Shown here in pieces: positions 34,791 to 45,202 of a stretch of DNA of 64,000 bases; within the stretch, counting starts at the first letter, position 1, and every line of letters starts with the position of its first letter. This DNA comes from Solanum dulcamara (lineage: Eukaryota; Streptophyta; Magnoliopsida; Solanales; Solanaceae). A program made the translations under genes and the position numbers. The notes beneath the pieces were generated by a model, which was given only the letters and a program-made list of their open reading frames with translations, was not told where the DNA came from and did no database searches. The stretch is taken from the NCBI RefSeq assembly GCF_947179165.1, contig NC_077238.1:75507257-75571256 (forward strand). The letters are read 5' to 3'.

Positions 34791-36462
34791 TGATGTATAA
34801 TAAATACATACCATACTTTTGTCTCACTACGTAATTTTCCTTTAAAATAATATGAATGTCAAGCGTGGAACATGATTCATGTTCTGATTTTACAAAGTTG
34901 AGGCATGATAGATTACTTGATAGCGATATTGTTTACTAGATTCACACAAGAGGGACATGGAAAAAATATTGTGCAAAGTAAAGAAGTAGATTCTCAAGGC
35001 AGGAAAGGAAGAAGATCTCGACTGTGATGAATTCTATAGTCGTGATTTCTTAAACGTTACCCAAAAAGCAAACACACAACTTATACTAATGATATTACCT
35101 ACTCAACAAACCAAAAAATTAGAAACTCTAAATAGATATTCCTTTCAGTATTTTTAGAGAACAGTTACACTATATTTATCTTGTTGGATCTTGAAAAAAC
35201 AATATTCTTTTCAATATTTTCAGAAAAGCATAAAAGAGCTTAGGAGCTTGAACCAAATCATAACAGATGAAAAGCTAATTTTTGAATAACAAAACATATG
35301 TGGGGGATGAGAAAGGAAGAAGTGATGAAAAGGATTTTTCTTTCCAAAATCAATTCTTTCCCTAAATTATTTTAAAATTTTGCACAAACAAAAATCCTCA
35401 AAGAAACCCATTAAAGAAAATAATTGACCTGAAAAACCTGGATAGCAAAGATTTGTTGTTTGAAAAAAAGTGATTCTGCCATAAGTAGTCGATTTTCTTT
35501 TGAGTGAAGCAACAATTTTGGGTGAAACGATGATTTTGGTTGAAGCCAAAAAAAAGAGAAAATGATTTCTTATACATATAGGATTTTGATTTAAAAGGGA
35601 GAAAATTATTAAAAACAAAAAGAGAGAGGAGGTAAAATTTTAATACTCACCAAAAGAGATCTTCAGAGCTGGATAGGGTTCTACACTCTCACAAGTTCCT
35701 TCAAAAGATCTCCACCAAATTACTCACCTACAAAACAAGCACCATCAGCTCACAAAAGTGGAACTGAAAGAAAACGAAAGTGAACCTCACTTACTTCGAG
35801 AAGCTGAACCATTTTCTTCAAGCTTCACGATGAAGACAGAGATTAACCACCCAGAGTAGGAGCAAACAAAGACCGGAGTTGGAAAGAGACAATGGATTCA
35901 TCCCTGCGGCGCTAAGGAGGAAGTTGGAAGAGAAAAAGAGTTGAAGAGATGGATTAGAAAACCCTATTTTGTAGGGTTGATGTTTTTATTTTCCGATTTC
36001 AGTCACTTATATAATTTTTGTTTTGTTTATTGGACTAGTCACTTTTGGGCTAGTCTTTATTGAACTTTTACAGATTTTTGATAAACAGATGGACTATGAG
36101 TCCATAAAATTAGCTTAAAAAAATAAAAAAAAATACCCACATATTTTAATTTGCCCAAGTTATTTTAACGTCAATTTCTTATACGTAGAGAACCTTCCAT
36201 TTTTTATTAGTTTTGACAATTTTAAATTCGTGGCTAAATACTTGAGGCTGAAAGCCACTTTTTTGATAGTTATGTGTGAAATCCATATATAGAAAGTATT
36301 AAGTACTCCCACTAATATATTTATGTGGCATTGCATTTATGAAATTAAACTTTTAAAACTTAGTAATTTTAAATATAGCATGATATTTTTAAAGCCAAAA
36401 GCATATTATTGTAGATAAAGTAAGAAGTTTTAAAATAAATTATTTTCAAATATAAAAAGGGA

Positions 36463-36890
36463 TAATTTCATATATGTACCAAAAATAAATCACCTAAATG
36501 TACAATATTAAAAAAATATTTACCACATAGAGCAACATAATTATTTTAACGATATATAGGAAATTGTTTCTTCTAAAACTCTCACCCGCTATTTTCTCTT
36601 CCCCTGTTTCTCTCCAAATTTGCTACACCAATATTCTCTCCAATCTTCTCACCCATATTCTCTCCAATCTTCTCACCCATAATTTTCTCCAAAATTAGGG
36701 CAATACTTAGCTTCATAGCTTCTCAACCACGACTTTCTACAATATTTGTACTCCAATTTTGGAATTAAGTGAAGTGTATTCGGTGGAATCTCACTTCTCA
36801 GAAGAAAACTTTTTGTTCTCCATAGCCAAAAAGAGGAAGAAGCAAACATGAGCAACGAATAGTACGATATTCAACAATATTCATGCGAAA
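36463..36890. other. AT/CT-rich spacer, no gene
   Basis: Begins exactly where unit 4 homology ends. It contains CT-rich repeats (TTCTCTCCAATCTTCTCACC twice near 36640-36675). No supported coding region. Confidence 0.4.
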
Positions 36891-37700
36891 TTTTCTCCAT
36901 AATTTTTCATTTTTATTACTGATTTTCATTTCTTTCATTTTTCATTCAAGTTTAATTCATAATGCAGGTTTCAGTTTGATAACACTACTGAAACACATCA
37001 CTGGAGGCTTTTTCAATAGCTATATTTTTCATTCGTGTCTAATTCTCTTCTAATTCAACTTTAGTGTACATGTAATTCATTTTTAGTTCGAGTCTAATTC
37101 ATTTTTGTGTTCTATGGATTAGTGGAGGCTTTTTCAATAGCTAGATTTTTCATTCGTGTCTAATTCTCTTCTAATTCAACTTTAGTGTGTATTAATTTAT
37201 TTTTGTGTTTCTATAGATCACTGAAGGCTTTTTCATTAGCTACAATTTTCATTCGTGTCTAATTCTATTCTAATTCAACTTTAATATGTATGTAATTTAT
37301 TTTTCATTCAAGTTTAATTCATTTTTCATTCAAGTTTAATTCATAATGCAGGTTTCAGTTTGATAACACTACTGAAACACATCACTGGAGGCTTTTTCAT
37401 TAGCTACAATTTTCATTCGTCTCTAATTCTCTTCTAATTCAACTTTAGTGTGTTGTAATTCATTTTTAGTTCGAGTCTAATTCATTTTTGTGTTCTATGA
37501 ATTACTGGAGGCTTTTTCAATAGCTATATTTTTCATTCGTGTCTAATTCTCTTCTAATCCAACTTTAATATGTATGTAATTTATTTTTCATTCAATTTTA
37601 ATTTATTTTTCATTCAATTTTAATTTATTTTTCATTCAAGTTTAATTCATAATGCAGGTTTCAGTTTGATAACATTACTGCAACACTTTAACATTAACAT
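36890..37700. repeat. Higher-order tandem repeat block
   Basis: A unit containing GGAGGCTTTTTCAATAGCTA, CATTCGTGTCTAATTC and CTTCTAATTCAACTTTA recurs about five times with variable spacing (near 37005, 37125, 37205, 37385, 37510). A longer block with AATGCAGGTTTCAGTTTGAT recurs at about 36962, 37347 and 37653. The pattern points to repeated unequal exchange. No reading frame is kept between copies. Confidence 0.75.
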
Positions 37701-38229
37701 AGCTATGTATTGCATTATAAAAAAAGAAGAAGATATATTTTATATGAACAAAAAATTATATTAAAAATGTATTTTACATGAACAAAAATCATCTTAAAAA
37801 AGATAACACAAAACAATCTTCAAAACCTAACTAATACATCAACTATAAACTGTTTTTAGACAACATAGTTTTCATAGACATTTTAACTAATATAACTATA
37901 TTTATTTATGTGGTCTTTTGTCTTCACTTTGAAGATTACTCTTTTGCTTCTTCACTATATATTCTCATAGTAGAGCCCCAAACCTCTTTCGGAGACTTCT
38001 GCACTTAGTTGTTTATTTGCAATATCCTGACCATTGCTCACTAACTCCACAAATGCAGCCACAAAAACTCCACAGTCCCTACAAAATTTAACTAAAAGAT
38101 TGAGAGTAGAAAATATTAAGACACCGTCTAAGTAAAGTCATTGAACTATAAAGTTTAATGCTCAGTCACATTTCATCTCTTTAGTCAAGGCATTACTTAG
38201 ATATATGTGATTTGACAGCTCGATCGGAC

Positions 38230-39006
38230 TTTGCTACAAATTCGAAAGAAATCTAACCTTGGCAAGAGGAAGTGGAAGTGGAAGTTTCGGTCACATTCTC
38301 TGACCTGATAACACATCCAGGAGCCCTACGGTTGTGACCACTCCTAAACCATCCCAGTTGATGCATCACATCCACCTTTATAATAAGTGAAGATGAACTT
38401 TCAAAATTGGGATACATCACTCCTAACTGCATTATGAATTTAACTAAAACTCCGAAAATCACAAAGTTCGAAACAACAACAAACTAAGAAAATACAAATA
38501 AACAAATTGAAAATGCTATCAGTTAAATAATATATTGGTAGAATGACATACCGGATATAGACTCTCCGGCAGAACCGTATTTTTGCACAATCGATTTCGA
38601 GTTTTTGGATTCTTCTCCTGAGCAACTGTAGGTCTTACTTTCTTTGACTGAAATTGAGAAGGTAAATCCTCAAAATCATCATTATTGTCAACAACTTTCT
38701 TAGATGTCGATGCAATATCAACTCATTTTCTTTTCGATTTAGATTTAGAACTCAACTCAGTGGTTTTTTTCTTTTACTTCTACCGCCCTTTTTCTTCACA
38801 TGTATTGCTTAAAAATTTTGATTAACCTCACCACCAACTTCTTCTGGAGATTGATTTGCAGAAATTCTCAAACTAAAAGTAGGACCGCTATTCACTTCAC
38901 CACCATCGGTTGAATCAACAATTCGAATTCGTGAGCTTCTTCTATGAGATTTCTGACCTTCCATTACAATTGTAGACCTAAAACCTTTGAATTCCATCTG
39001 AAACAA
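38230..39006 (-). pseudogene. Unrecognised, possibly transposon-derived coding fragments
   Basis: Three minus-strand stretches look coding in order. 39006-38809 reads MEGQKSHRRSSRIRIVDSTD, a basic and serine-rich start. 38740-38560 reads TSKKVVDNNDDFEDLPSQF then RPTVAQEKNPKTRNRLC. 38462-38253 reads a stretch with WFRSGHNRRAPGCVIRSENV. They could be exons of one gene or pieces broken by frameshifts. The low-complexity basic and acidic composition resembles N-terminal regions of some Mutator-type element proteins, but no catalytic motif is visible, so no function is assigned. Confidence 0.35.
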
Positions 39007-39494
39007 ACAAAAAGATGAAGGAATAAGGAAAGAATGAAGAAGCCCTAAGAGAAGAGAAAGAGAGAGCTAGAAAAATGAAGAAAAAGCCCTAAGAGAAAGA
39101 GAGAGATAATGACACAATTAATTAATTTTTTCGTTTTTATTTACACAAAAAATAGCCAAAAAGAGGCCATGGGCTGAAGACTACAAGGCTCAATTCAGCC
39201 CAAGGCCTTTTTTGCTTTCTTTCCTTTTCTTTTTCATTTTTCCTTTGCAGTTTTGATTTTTTTAAAAAAATAAATTTATTTTGCTGTGTTTTTTTAAATA
39301 AAAAAATATCCTCTTTTTTTTCAAAACTTTTTTCATGGATTTTTTTTTCATCTATCAATATTGTATAAATTGTGTAAAAACAACACAAACAATTATGTAG
39401 TGTATATGTAATGTATCGATTTTTTATAAATAGTTATGAAATGTATCGATATTGTATAAATAGTTATGTAGTGGATATGTAATGTATCGATAAT
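39007..39494. other. No recognisable gene
   Basis: T-rich and A-rich spacer with short repeats of TATGTAATGTATCGAT near 39400-39490. Confidence 0.4.
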
Positions 39495-39580
39495 TACGCG
39501 ATCCATCAGGGATAAGTGAAATCATCCGAGCCAACTCAGAACACAGCCTTCCTAGAATCATCTTGTGTACCCTTTTTATC
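39495..39580 (-). pseudogene. Fragment of the unrecognised gene seen at 53820-53940
   Basis: The minus-strand reading (ILGRLCSELARMISLIPDGS) matches the minus-strand reading at 53940-53880 (ILRRLCSELIKMISFTPDGS). The plus-strand DNA is also similar (AACTCAGAACACA in both). A short displaced copy of an exon. Confidence 0.6.
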
Positions 39581-39684
39581 GAAATGTCATAAAAAAACAT
39601 ACATCATTTCTACAGAAAGATATCTTGTTTCTTCTCCCAACTTATCATTTTCACCAATTGTAAGTTGTAACCATTGCATCATTT

Positions 39685-41448
39685 CTACAGAGAGGTCTAA
39701 TTGTTTCCATATCCATGGTCACCATGCTGCTTGCAATGTTTCAAGCACACCATACATGATCATGTTTGGAGTCATGGAAATTATCGTCACAAATCCCGGA
39801 TTTTGATCAGATTTCGTGGCTTTCTATTGCAGCTGCTGTTATGTCCCGGATTTTGATCATGTTTAGGAGTTGCTAAAGTTGCTGAAACAGGAAAAATACA
39901 AGGAAGTCTAATTGGGGTTAGCGCTAGAACGGCTGAAATGCACAAGATTTGGAAAAGCTTTCAAGCTCTTGGTGCTATAGCTTTTGCTTATTCTTTTTCC
40001 CTTGTCCTTATTGAGATTCAGGATACACTCAAATCAGCATGTTGGGTTTAAGTGAAGTGTAAATGGGAAATAAGAATTGAAAAATGTGGGGAACCAAATA
40101 AAGGAAAAATGAAAAGTTATTTCTCCGTCATTGGTAGAAGAAAAGAAATGTTTTGTCCTTTTATAAGAAAACACTTCCTTTAACTCATAAAGGGTTAAAT
40201 AGAGTGTGCTCCCTCGCGCCTTAGTCATCGTCGCTCGCTCGACTTCGGCTTCGATAAATGATTGATTGATAATTTTTTAGACAAAATTTATTTATTAATC
40301 TCATTAATTGATTTCCTTTTTCTGAATATTAATTCGGAATTATTGATTATTATTAATTAATTAATTCACAGAATAATTTTAATTAATTAATTCACAGAAT
40401 TAACTAAATAACCAAATTAACTAAAATGAGATTTATTTAAATTTCGCGAAAATTTTTCGGAAAGAACCTGTTCCTTCGAAAAGACATTTCTTTTCCAAAA
40501 GATACTATACCCATTCTGAACAGATGAGACTGTTCTGAATAGGCATATTCAAATGCTTTGTTGGCTATAAATAGAAAGGCCTCCTCTCAGTTTTTAAAAT
40601 CGTTTTTCCTCTTCTGTATATATTTTCTTAAAAATAAAGTTGTGTCTTTATGTGATTACATTGCTATTTTCTGAGTTCACTGAAATTATCGAAGTTTGAG
40701 GTACCGCTACTTCTTTAATATTCTATCCATTTTACCCTGGGAGGAAATAATTCATAACCTCGGGTACAGTGAGGGGTTAAATTCCTTAAGGACACATACT
40801 GAATTCTGTGGACTCGGATACTGTTTTACTTTTCATCTTTACTTGGAGTTAACAAAGCAAAGACGATGAAGAAGGCAACGCTAATAAGTGTGGCAGTAGC
40901 AACTGTTTTCTACATGCTCTGTGGCTGCTTTGGCTATGCAGCATTTGGAGACCAATCCCCTCGAAACCTATTGACTGGATTTGGATTCTACAAACCTATA
41001 TTGGCTTCTGGACATAGCAAACGTGGCCACCGTCGTCCTCCTAGTGAGTACATACCAAGTTTTCTGCCAACCCCTTTTTGCCTTTGTTGAAAAAACAGCA
41101 GCTGCATGGTACCCTGACAGCAAAATCATCATGAAAGAGATAGATATCCCAATCCCTGGCTGTAAGCCCTTCAAGCTCAACTTTTTCCGTCTGGTTTGGA
41201 GGACCATTTTCGTGATCACCACCATAGTCATTTCTATGCTGATGCCATTCTTTAACGACGTCGTTGGCATTCTTGGAGCCTTTGGATTTTGTCCACTTAC
41301 AGCCTACTTCCCAGTAAAAATGTACATTGTGCAAAAGAATATTCCCAGATGGAGTGGAAGTTGGATTTGCCTTGAACTACTTAGTGGAGCTTGCCTTGTT
41401 ATCTCAATTGCTGCAGCTGTTGGTTCTTTAAATCCTCATCTTTAGTAA
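39685..41448 (+). pseudogene. Amino acid permease (AAP family), split by a solo LTR
   Basis: Proton-coupled amino acid transporters of the AAP/AAAP family are plasma-membrane proteins with about 11 membrane segments and 460-490 residues. Seen here: SNCFH, then SSTPYMIMFGVMEII (39735-39790), and after a frameshift TGKIQGSLIGVSARTAEMHK and IWKSFQALGAIAFAYSFSL ending in EIQDTLKS at 40033. The reading resumes after the LTR with MKKATLISVAVATVFYMLCG and FGYAAFGDQSPRNLL at 40866. A one-base insertion near 40990 shifts the frame, and WLLDIANVATVVLLVSTYQV to AAVGSLNPHL continues to 41445. The N-terminal third is absent and the C-terminus is broken. It is non-functional; the late membrane segments are still well preserved, suggesting a fairly recent loss. 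Confidence 0.9.
40040..40854 (+). mobile_element. Solo copia-type LTR (815 bp) inside the permease pseudogene
   Basis: Starts TGTTGGGTTTAAGTGAAG and ends TTGGAGTTAACA. Flanks are CAGCA (40035-40039) and AAGCA (40855-40859), a target duplication with one mismatch. It carries CTATAAATAG (about 40565-40574) as a TATA box. Members of the same family lie on minus at 41546-42390 and 56493-57379. Confidence 0.85.
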
Positions 41449-41545
41449 GGTGTCTCAAACTCCTGATTACAGATATTGGGTCAGCTGATTAATCAGAGAG
41501 TATTCGTGTTTCTCTACATTTAAACCATTTGTGCAACAATTGTAC

Positions 41546-42390
41546 TGTTAGTCCTCCGATATTAAGATTAGTAAACCAGAAATACTAAATATGAAAAATA
41601 AAACAGTATCTGAGTCCACAGAATTCACTGTGTGTCCTTAAGGAATTTAATCCCCTAGTGTATCCAAGGTTATGGATTATTTCCTCCCAGGATAAAACGG
41701 ATAAAACATTAAAAAAGTAGAGGTACCTCAAATTTCGATAATATCAGCGAACTCAGAAAAACAACAACGTAGTCACACAAACACAAAACTTTGTTTGTAA
41801 GAAAATATATGCAGAACAGAAAAAAAAATTCAATGTCGAAAACTGAGAGGAGACCTCTCTATTTATAGCCAACAATGAGTTAGAATATATCTGTTCAGAA
41901 CAGTCTCATCTGTTTGGAATAGGCATAGTGTCTCGGAATAGGCATAGTGTCTTTTGGGAAGGAAGTGTCTTTTCGGAAGGAACAGGTCCTTCCGAAACAT
42001 TTTCGCAAAATTTAAACTAAAATCCCATTTTAGTTATTTCGTTTTTTAGTTAATTCCGCCAATTTAATTAATTCAAATTAATCCGCGAATTAATTAATTA
42101 ATTAATAATCAATAATTTTGAATTAATACTCAAAAAAAGGAAATCAAATAATGAGATTAATAAATAAATTTTGTCTAAAAAATTATCAATCAATCATATG
42201 TCGATGCCGAAACCGAGCGACGACGACGGCGACGGCACGAGGGGGCACCTTCTTCTCAACACTTTATGAGACTTATAAGGACAAGACATTTCCTTTCTTC
42301 TACCAATGAGAGAGAAATGGTTTTTCATTTTTTCCTTTTCCGATTCTTCTTTTTCATTCTTTCCTATTTACACTCTACTTAAACCCAACA
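41546..42390 (-). mobile_element. Copia-type LTR (845 bp), inverted relative to 40040-40854
   Basis: Plus-strand borders are TGTTAGTCCTCC and CTTAAACCCAACA. The whole length matches the reverse complement of 40040-40854: AGTCCACAGAATTCA, GAGGTACCTCAAATTTCGAT and CTATTTATAGCC can all be followed. No internal region and no clear target duplication (TGTAC against CAATC), so it may be a deletion product and not a clean solo LTR. Confidence 0.8.
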
Positions 42391-42558
42391 CAATCCATTT
42401 AAAACAGCCAAGCAATTCTAGACGACTAACCAATAAGAAAAGATGAATAAATGTATTACTACCTGATAGGAACTTTGATACGATGTCGTTCTGTGTTGTG
42501 ATTTTCTTCGTTGATTTGTTCCAAGTGTTGGAATAGTTTTGTTAGCAGTGATAGAAGA

Positions 42559-43647
42559 CAGTGGTGGATGCAGGATTTTAATTTAGGGGGTTCAATATAT
42601 AAAGAAAGGAAATAAGCAAAGAAAAATTAAAGCAGACGTTTGCTAAATTTTAACTCGCCTTATTTGTCCTTTTAATATTTCTTTCCATTTTTCTCTACAC
42701 CGTCCAGCCTTTTTTAAAAAATATTATTTTTTTAACTTTCACTTTGCACTGTCCTACTTTATTTTAAACTTTCTATTTTTTCTTTTAAATTAATGCCCCA
42801 CAAAAGATAAGTTTCTTAAAAAAGTGTGTATTGAATTATTAATATCATAATATATTTTTTTGAAATTGATAAAGAAAATAAAAAATATTATGATATTAAT
42901 AATTTTATATTTACACTTTTTTTAAAATAATATATTTTTAGTACTCAATAATAATAGTAATAATAACAAAAGATGTTCAACAACATTAATATATTAATAT
43001 GTAGAATGATAAAAATATAGTTGAAAAGAACTCATTATGTAACTCGATAAATAATATATAAAATTTAACAAAACGAGATATGCATAGTGTGTTATTTCTT
43101 TTCTTTTGGTGGAAAAGTGTGTTAATATTGAAAATCAGTTAGAAATTATAGAAATCTAGTTAGGGCTTATATGTGAGCATGAAAAAGAGAGAATAGGAAT
43201 ATTTTTCATTCCAATTACATAAAAAAATATAAAAAATATTTTAAATACAATATTTAAACTTAAGAAAAATAAAAAAACAATTAAGTAAATAACAAATATA
43301 CACAAATGGGCTAACTACTTTTTGTCTACCCAGCCACAATTGCTCATTTGAGAGTGAGAAAGCTCAAGCCCAACAACATATCCAAAACCCAAAATGCACA
43401 TTAAATAGAAAAGGGAGTGAGAAACTTTTAAAATATTTCAAAAAAAGAATTGAGCTAGAATCAAACTCACGACCTTAGTTATAAATTGAACCCCCTTGAC
43501 CGCTAAGCCATTCTTTTCAATTGTACTAAGGGGGTTCATTAAAGGGTATATATCCATAATATTCAAATTTAACATTCTATATACAACGTAATTTTTCGAT
43601 TGAGGGGGTTCGGGTGAACCCCCTCACTCCCATGTAGATCCGCCCCC
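42559..43647. mobile_element. 1.09-kb element with short TIRs and 9-bp TSD GATAGAAGA
   Basis: GATAGAAGA lies at 42550-42558 and 43648-43656. Inside, the left end CAGTGGTGGATGCAGGATTT and the reverse complement of the right end (GGGGGCGGATCTACATGGGA) form short imperfect inverted repeats, each followed by a GGGGGTTC motif. A 9-bp duplication fits Mutator-like transposition. There is no transposase frame, so it is non-autonomous. A tRNA-like promoter lies near its right end on minus. Confidence 0.75.
43455..43515 (-). promoter_or_regulatory. tRNA-like Pol III promoter (A and B boxes)
   Basis: On minus, TGGCTTAGCGG fits the A-box consensus (TRGYNNARNGG), and about 30 bases later GTTTGATTC fits the B-box consensus (GWTYRANNC). 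The spacing is that of a tRNA gene or a tRNA-derived SINE head. The sequence does not fold as a plausible functional tRNA by eye (anticodon and acceptor stems are not evident). Confidence 0.5.
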
Positions 43648-43945
43648 GATAGAAGATATGAAATACTAAGCTATTTATTGAGATTGGTTTGATTTTTTAT
43701 TCTAGCTTTAGCAATCCCGACATTATAGTGATATTATTTGTCCATACTTCAGGTAAGATAACAATCTCTGAATTATTGTCCCTAGCTTAAACGCCAAAAT
43801 GACACATTTATCCCTCTTCTAATTAAAAAATAATAGTAATAATTTTCTTTGTTCCCCACTCAAAGTTGGAATAGAAATTAAAACTTAATTTGTACTCTTA
43901 TAAATACACGTGTTAATGCCTCTCTTTTTTTCCACGGTTTCTTCA

Positions 43946-44532
43946 ATGTCTGATCAAAAGCCGTTGCTTAGCATGAAGAAGACCTTCGTTTACAATTTCT
44001 TTCCATCAAAACAAGAAGAAGAAGCTTGCAAACTCAACAACATTCCACAGGTAGTGACTCAAGAACTAATTGAGATAAGGGACTTATACCCTGCCCCAAA
44101 AACGATCTGGAAAACCCGTGGTAGATTAAGAAAAAGATTGCCCATGACGAGATCGTTCTAGGAATGCTGGTGATTCCCTTTTACGAGATGTTTGAGTACA
44201 TTCTTCGATACTGGACTATGGAAATAGCCAAAAGTTTGATGGAGAAGGGGTGTGGGGTGCGTGTTGACGTGTGGGATGTAACTGAGGAGAATGTCCCTAA
44301 GAAGTATGAAGGTGGAAGTGTTTTCTTAAGGAGGTTGTACAATGATGACTATTCTTTTTCGTGCATAGAGTTGTTCAACAATCACGGATTACGCGTTGGT
44401 GATGAAATTGGGCTTTATTGGGATACTAGATCTTCAAGTTTTGATGTTCAAATTACTTTCTTAGGTTCGCGCTTACTAAAAAGGTCAAAGAATTTAGGAC
44501 AAAAAACAACATACTATCAGTCTTCTGTTTAG
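43946..44532 (+). pseudogene. B3-domain protein, frameshifted
   Basis: B3 domains are plant DNA-binding folds of about 100 residues. The start at 43946 (MSDQKPLLSMKKTF) was preferred because TATAAATA at 43899 lies too close to an upstream in-frame ATG at 43916. The first frame runs to 44159. The second, from about 44125, reads KKKIAHDEIVLG, then LVIPFYEMFEYILRYW, VRVDVWDVTEENVPKKYEGG and LRVGDEIGLYWDTRSSSF to a stop at 44530. Together they match a single-exon B3 protein of about 190 residues, broken by one frame change near 44120. The C-terminal RVGDEIGLYWD block is well kept. It could be a recent pseudogene. A small intron across 44110-44130 cannot be excluded but lacks room. Confidence 0.7.
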
Positions 44533-44589
44533 TATTACTTTCATATAATTGTAATAGCTGAAGATTTGATTCTGAAATTGGAATATTTG

Positions 44590-44890
44590 CACTATGGAGT
44601 ATGATGATTTTTGAAGTTCCCAATTTAGTCTGCCTGATCCCCTTCCTGTACTTGTATTATTATAGTGCTTTAAAAGTCAGGTAAGTAAGATAGGGGTGTT
44701 CTAATATGAGAACAATGTAGTTGAGGCCTTAGGGGTTTTGTGAGCACCCAATAGTTTAGGTATGAAATTTCGCAAAGCCCTCATTGTTGTTAGCATGTGA
44801 AATAAGCATCTGCTAATAGATGATCAGTTTCTAGTTTCATGTTCTTCTGTAACTGAAAAGGGACATCCTCACTAGAAGAGACTTCATTTC
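44590..44890. repeat. Paralogue of 54930-55790 (Helitron empty site)
   Basis: AGTTTAGGTATGAAATTTCG, TTGTTGTTAGCA and TGTGAAATAAGCATCTGCTA match 54970-55038 and 55723-55745 in order. In the second copy a 684-bp Helitron separates the last two blocks. The uninterrupted junction here lies between 44795 (A) and 44796 (T). Confidence 0.8.
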
Positions 44891-45202
44891 ATTGGCAAAA
44901 CAATGACCGAAAAGTGTTTAAGGATCTGATCATCCAGGTATGCACAATCCTTTAGTCTAAATTTTATACAAAACATTTATATAAAAAGCGGCAAAATTAA
45001 AAACCTGCGCTCTAAATGATTACCCCTCTTTCAAAAACAAACAACCGTCGTTTTCAAAACATCCCAAGCACTCTCTCCCACACATGAAACCTTTTATCTT
45101 CCTCTTAATCACTAAACAAACCCTTCCCATGCTACACAGTCTTCATCCAAACCAAATTAAAAACCCAAAAATCTCTCTCCTTCTCCAAAAACATCAGCAT
45201 CA
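44891..45202. other. Leader-like spacer before the Sirevirus extra ORF
   Basis: Pyrimidine-rich upstream of 45203 (for example CAAGCACTCTCTCCCACACA). No pol remnant is visible between the B3 pseudogene and the extra ORF. Confidence 0.35.

Larger units (their letters stand above)
31793..36462. repeat. Segmental-duplication unit 4
   Basis: Direct tandem partner of unit 3, with the same order of parts. Differences: an extra 330 bp or so before the TIR element (about 33310-33640), a 163-bp insertion inside that element, a shortened right arm of the palindrome, and about 0.7 kb more at the right end (to CAAATATAAAAA at 36462) that is shared with units 1 and 2. No intact gene is present. Confidence 0.85.

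Noticed and set aside
34556..34827. Frames rich in Arg-Glu or Ser-Leu on both strands
   Set aside because: Pure translation of a GA microsatellite at the edge of the TIR element.
41541..42395. Clean target-site duplication for the inverted LTR
   Set aside because: The five bases on each side (TGTAC and CAATC) do not match, so no TSD is claimed.
43455..43515. Functional tRNA gene on the minus strand
   Set aside because: A and B boxes are present, but no convincing acceptor or anticodon stem; kept only as a tRNA-like promoter.
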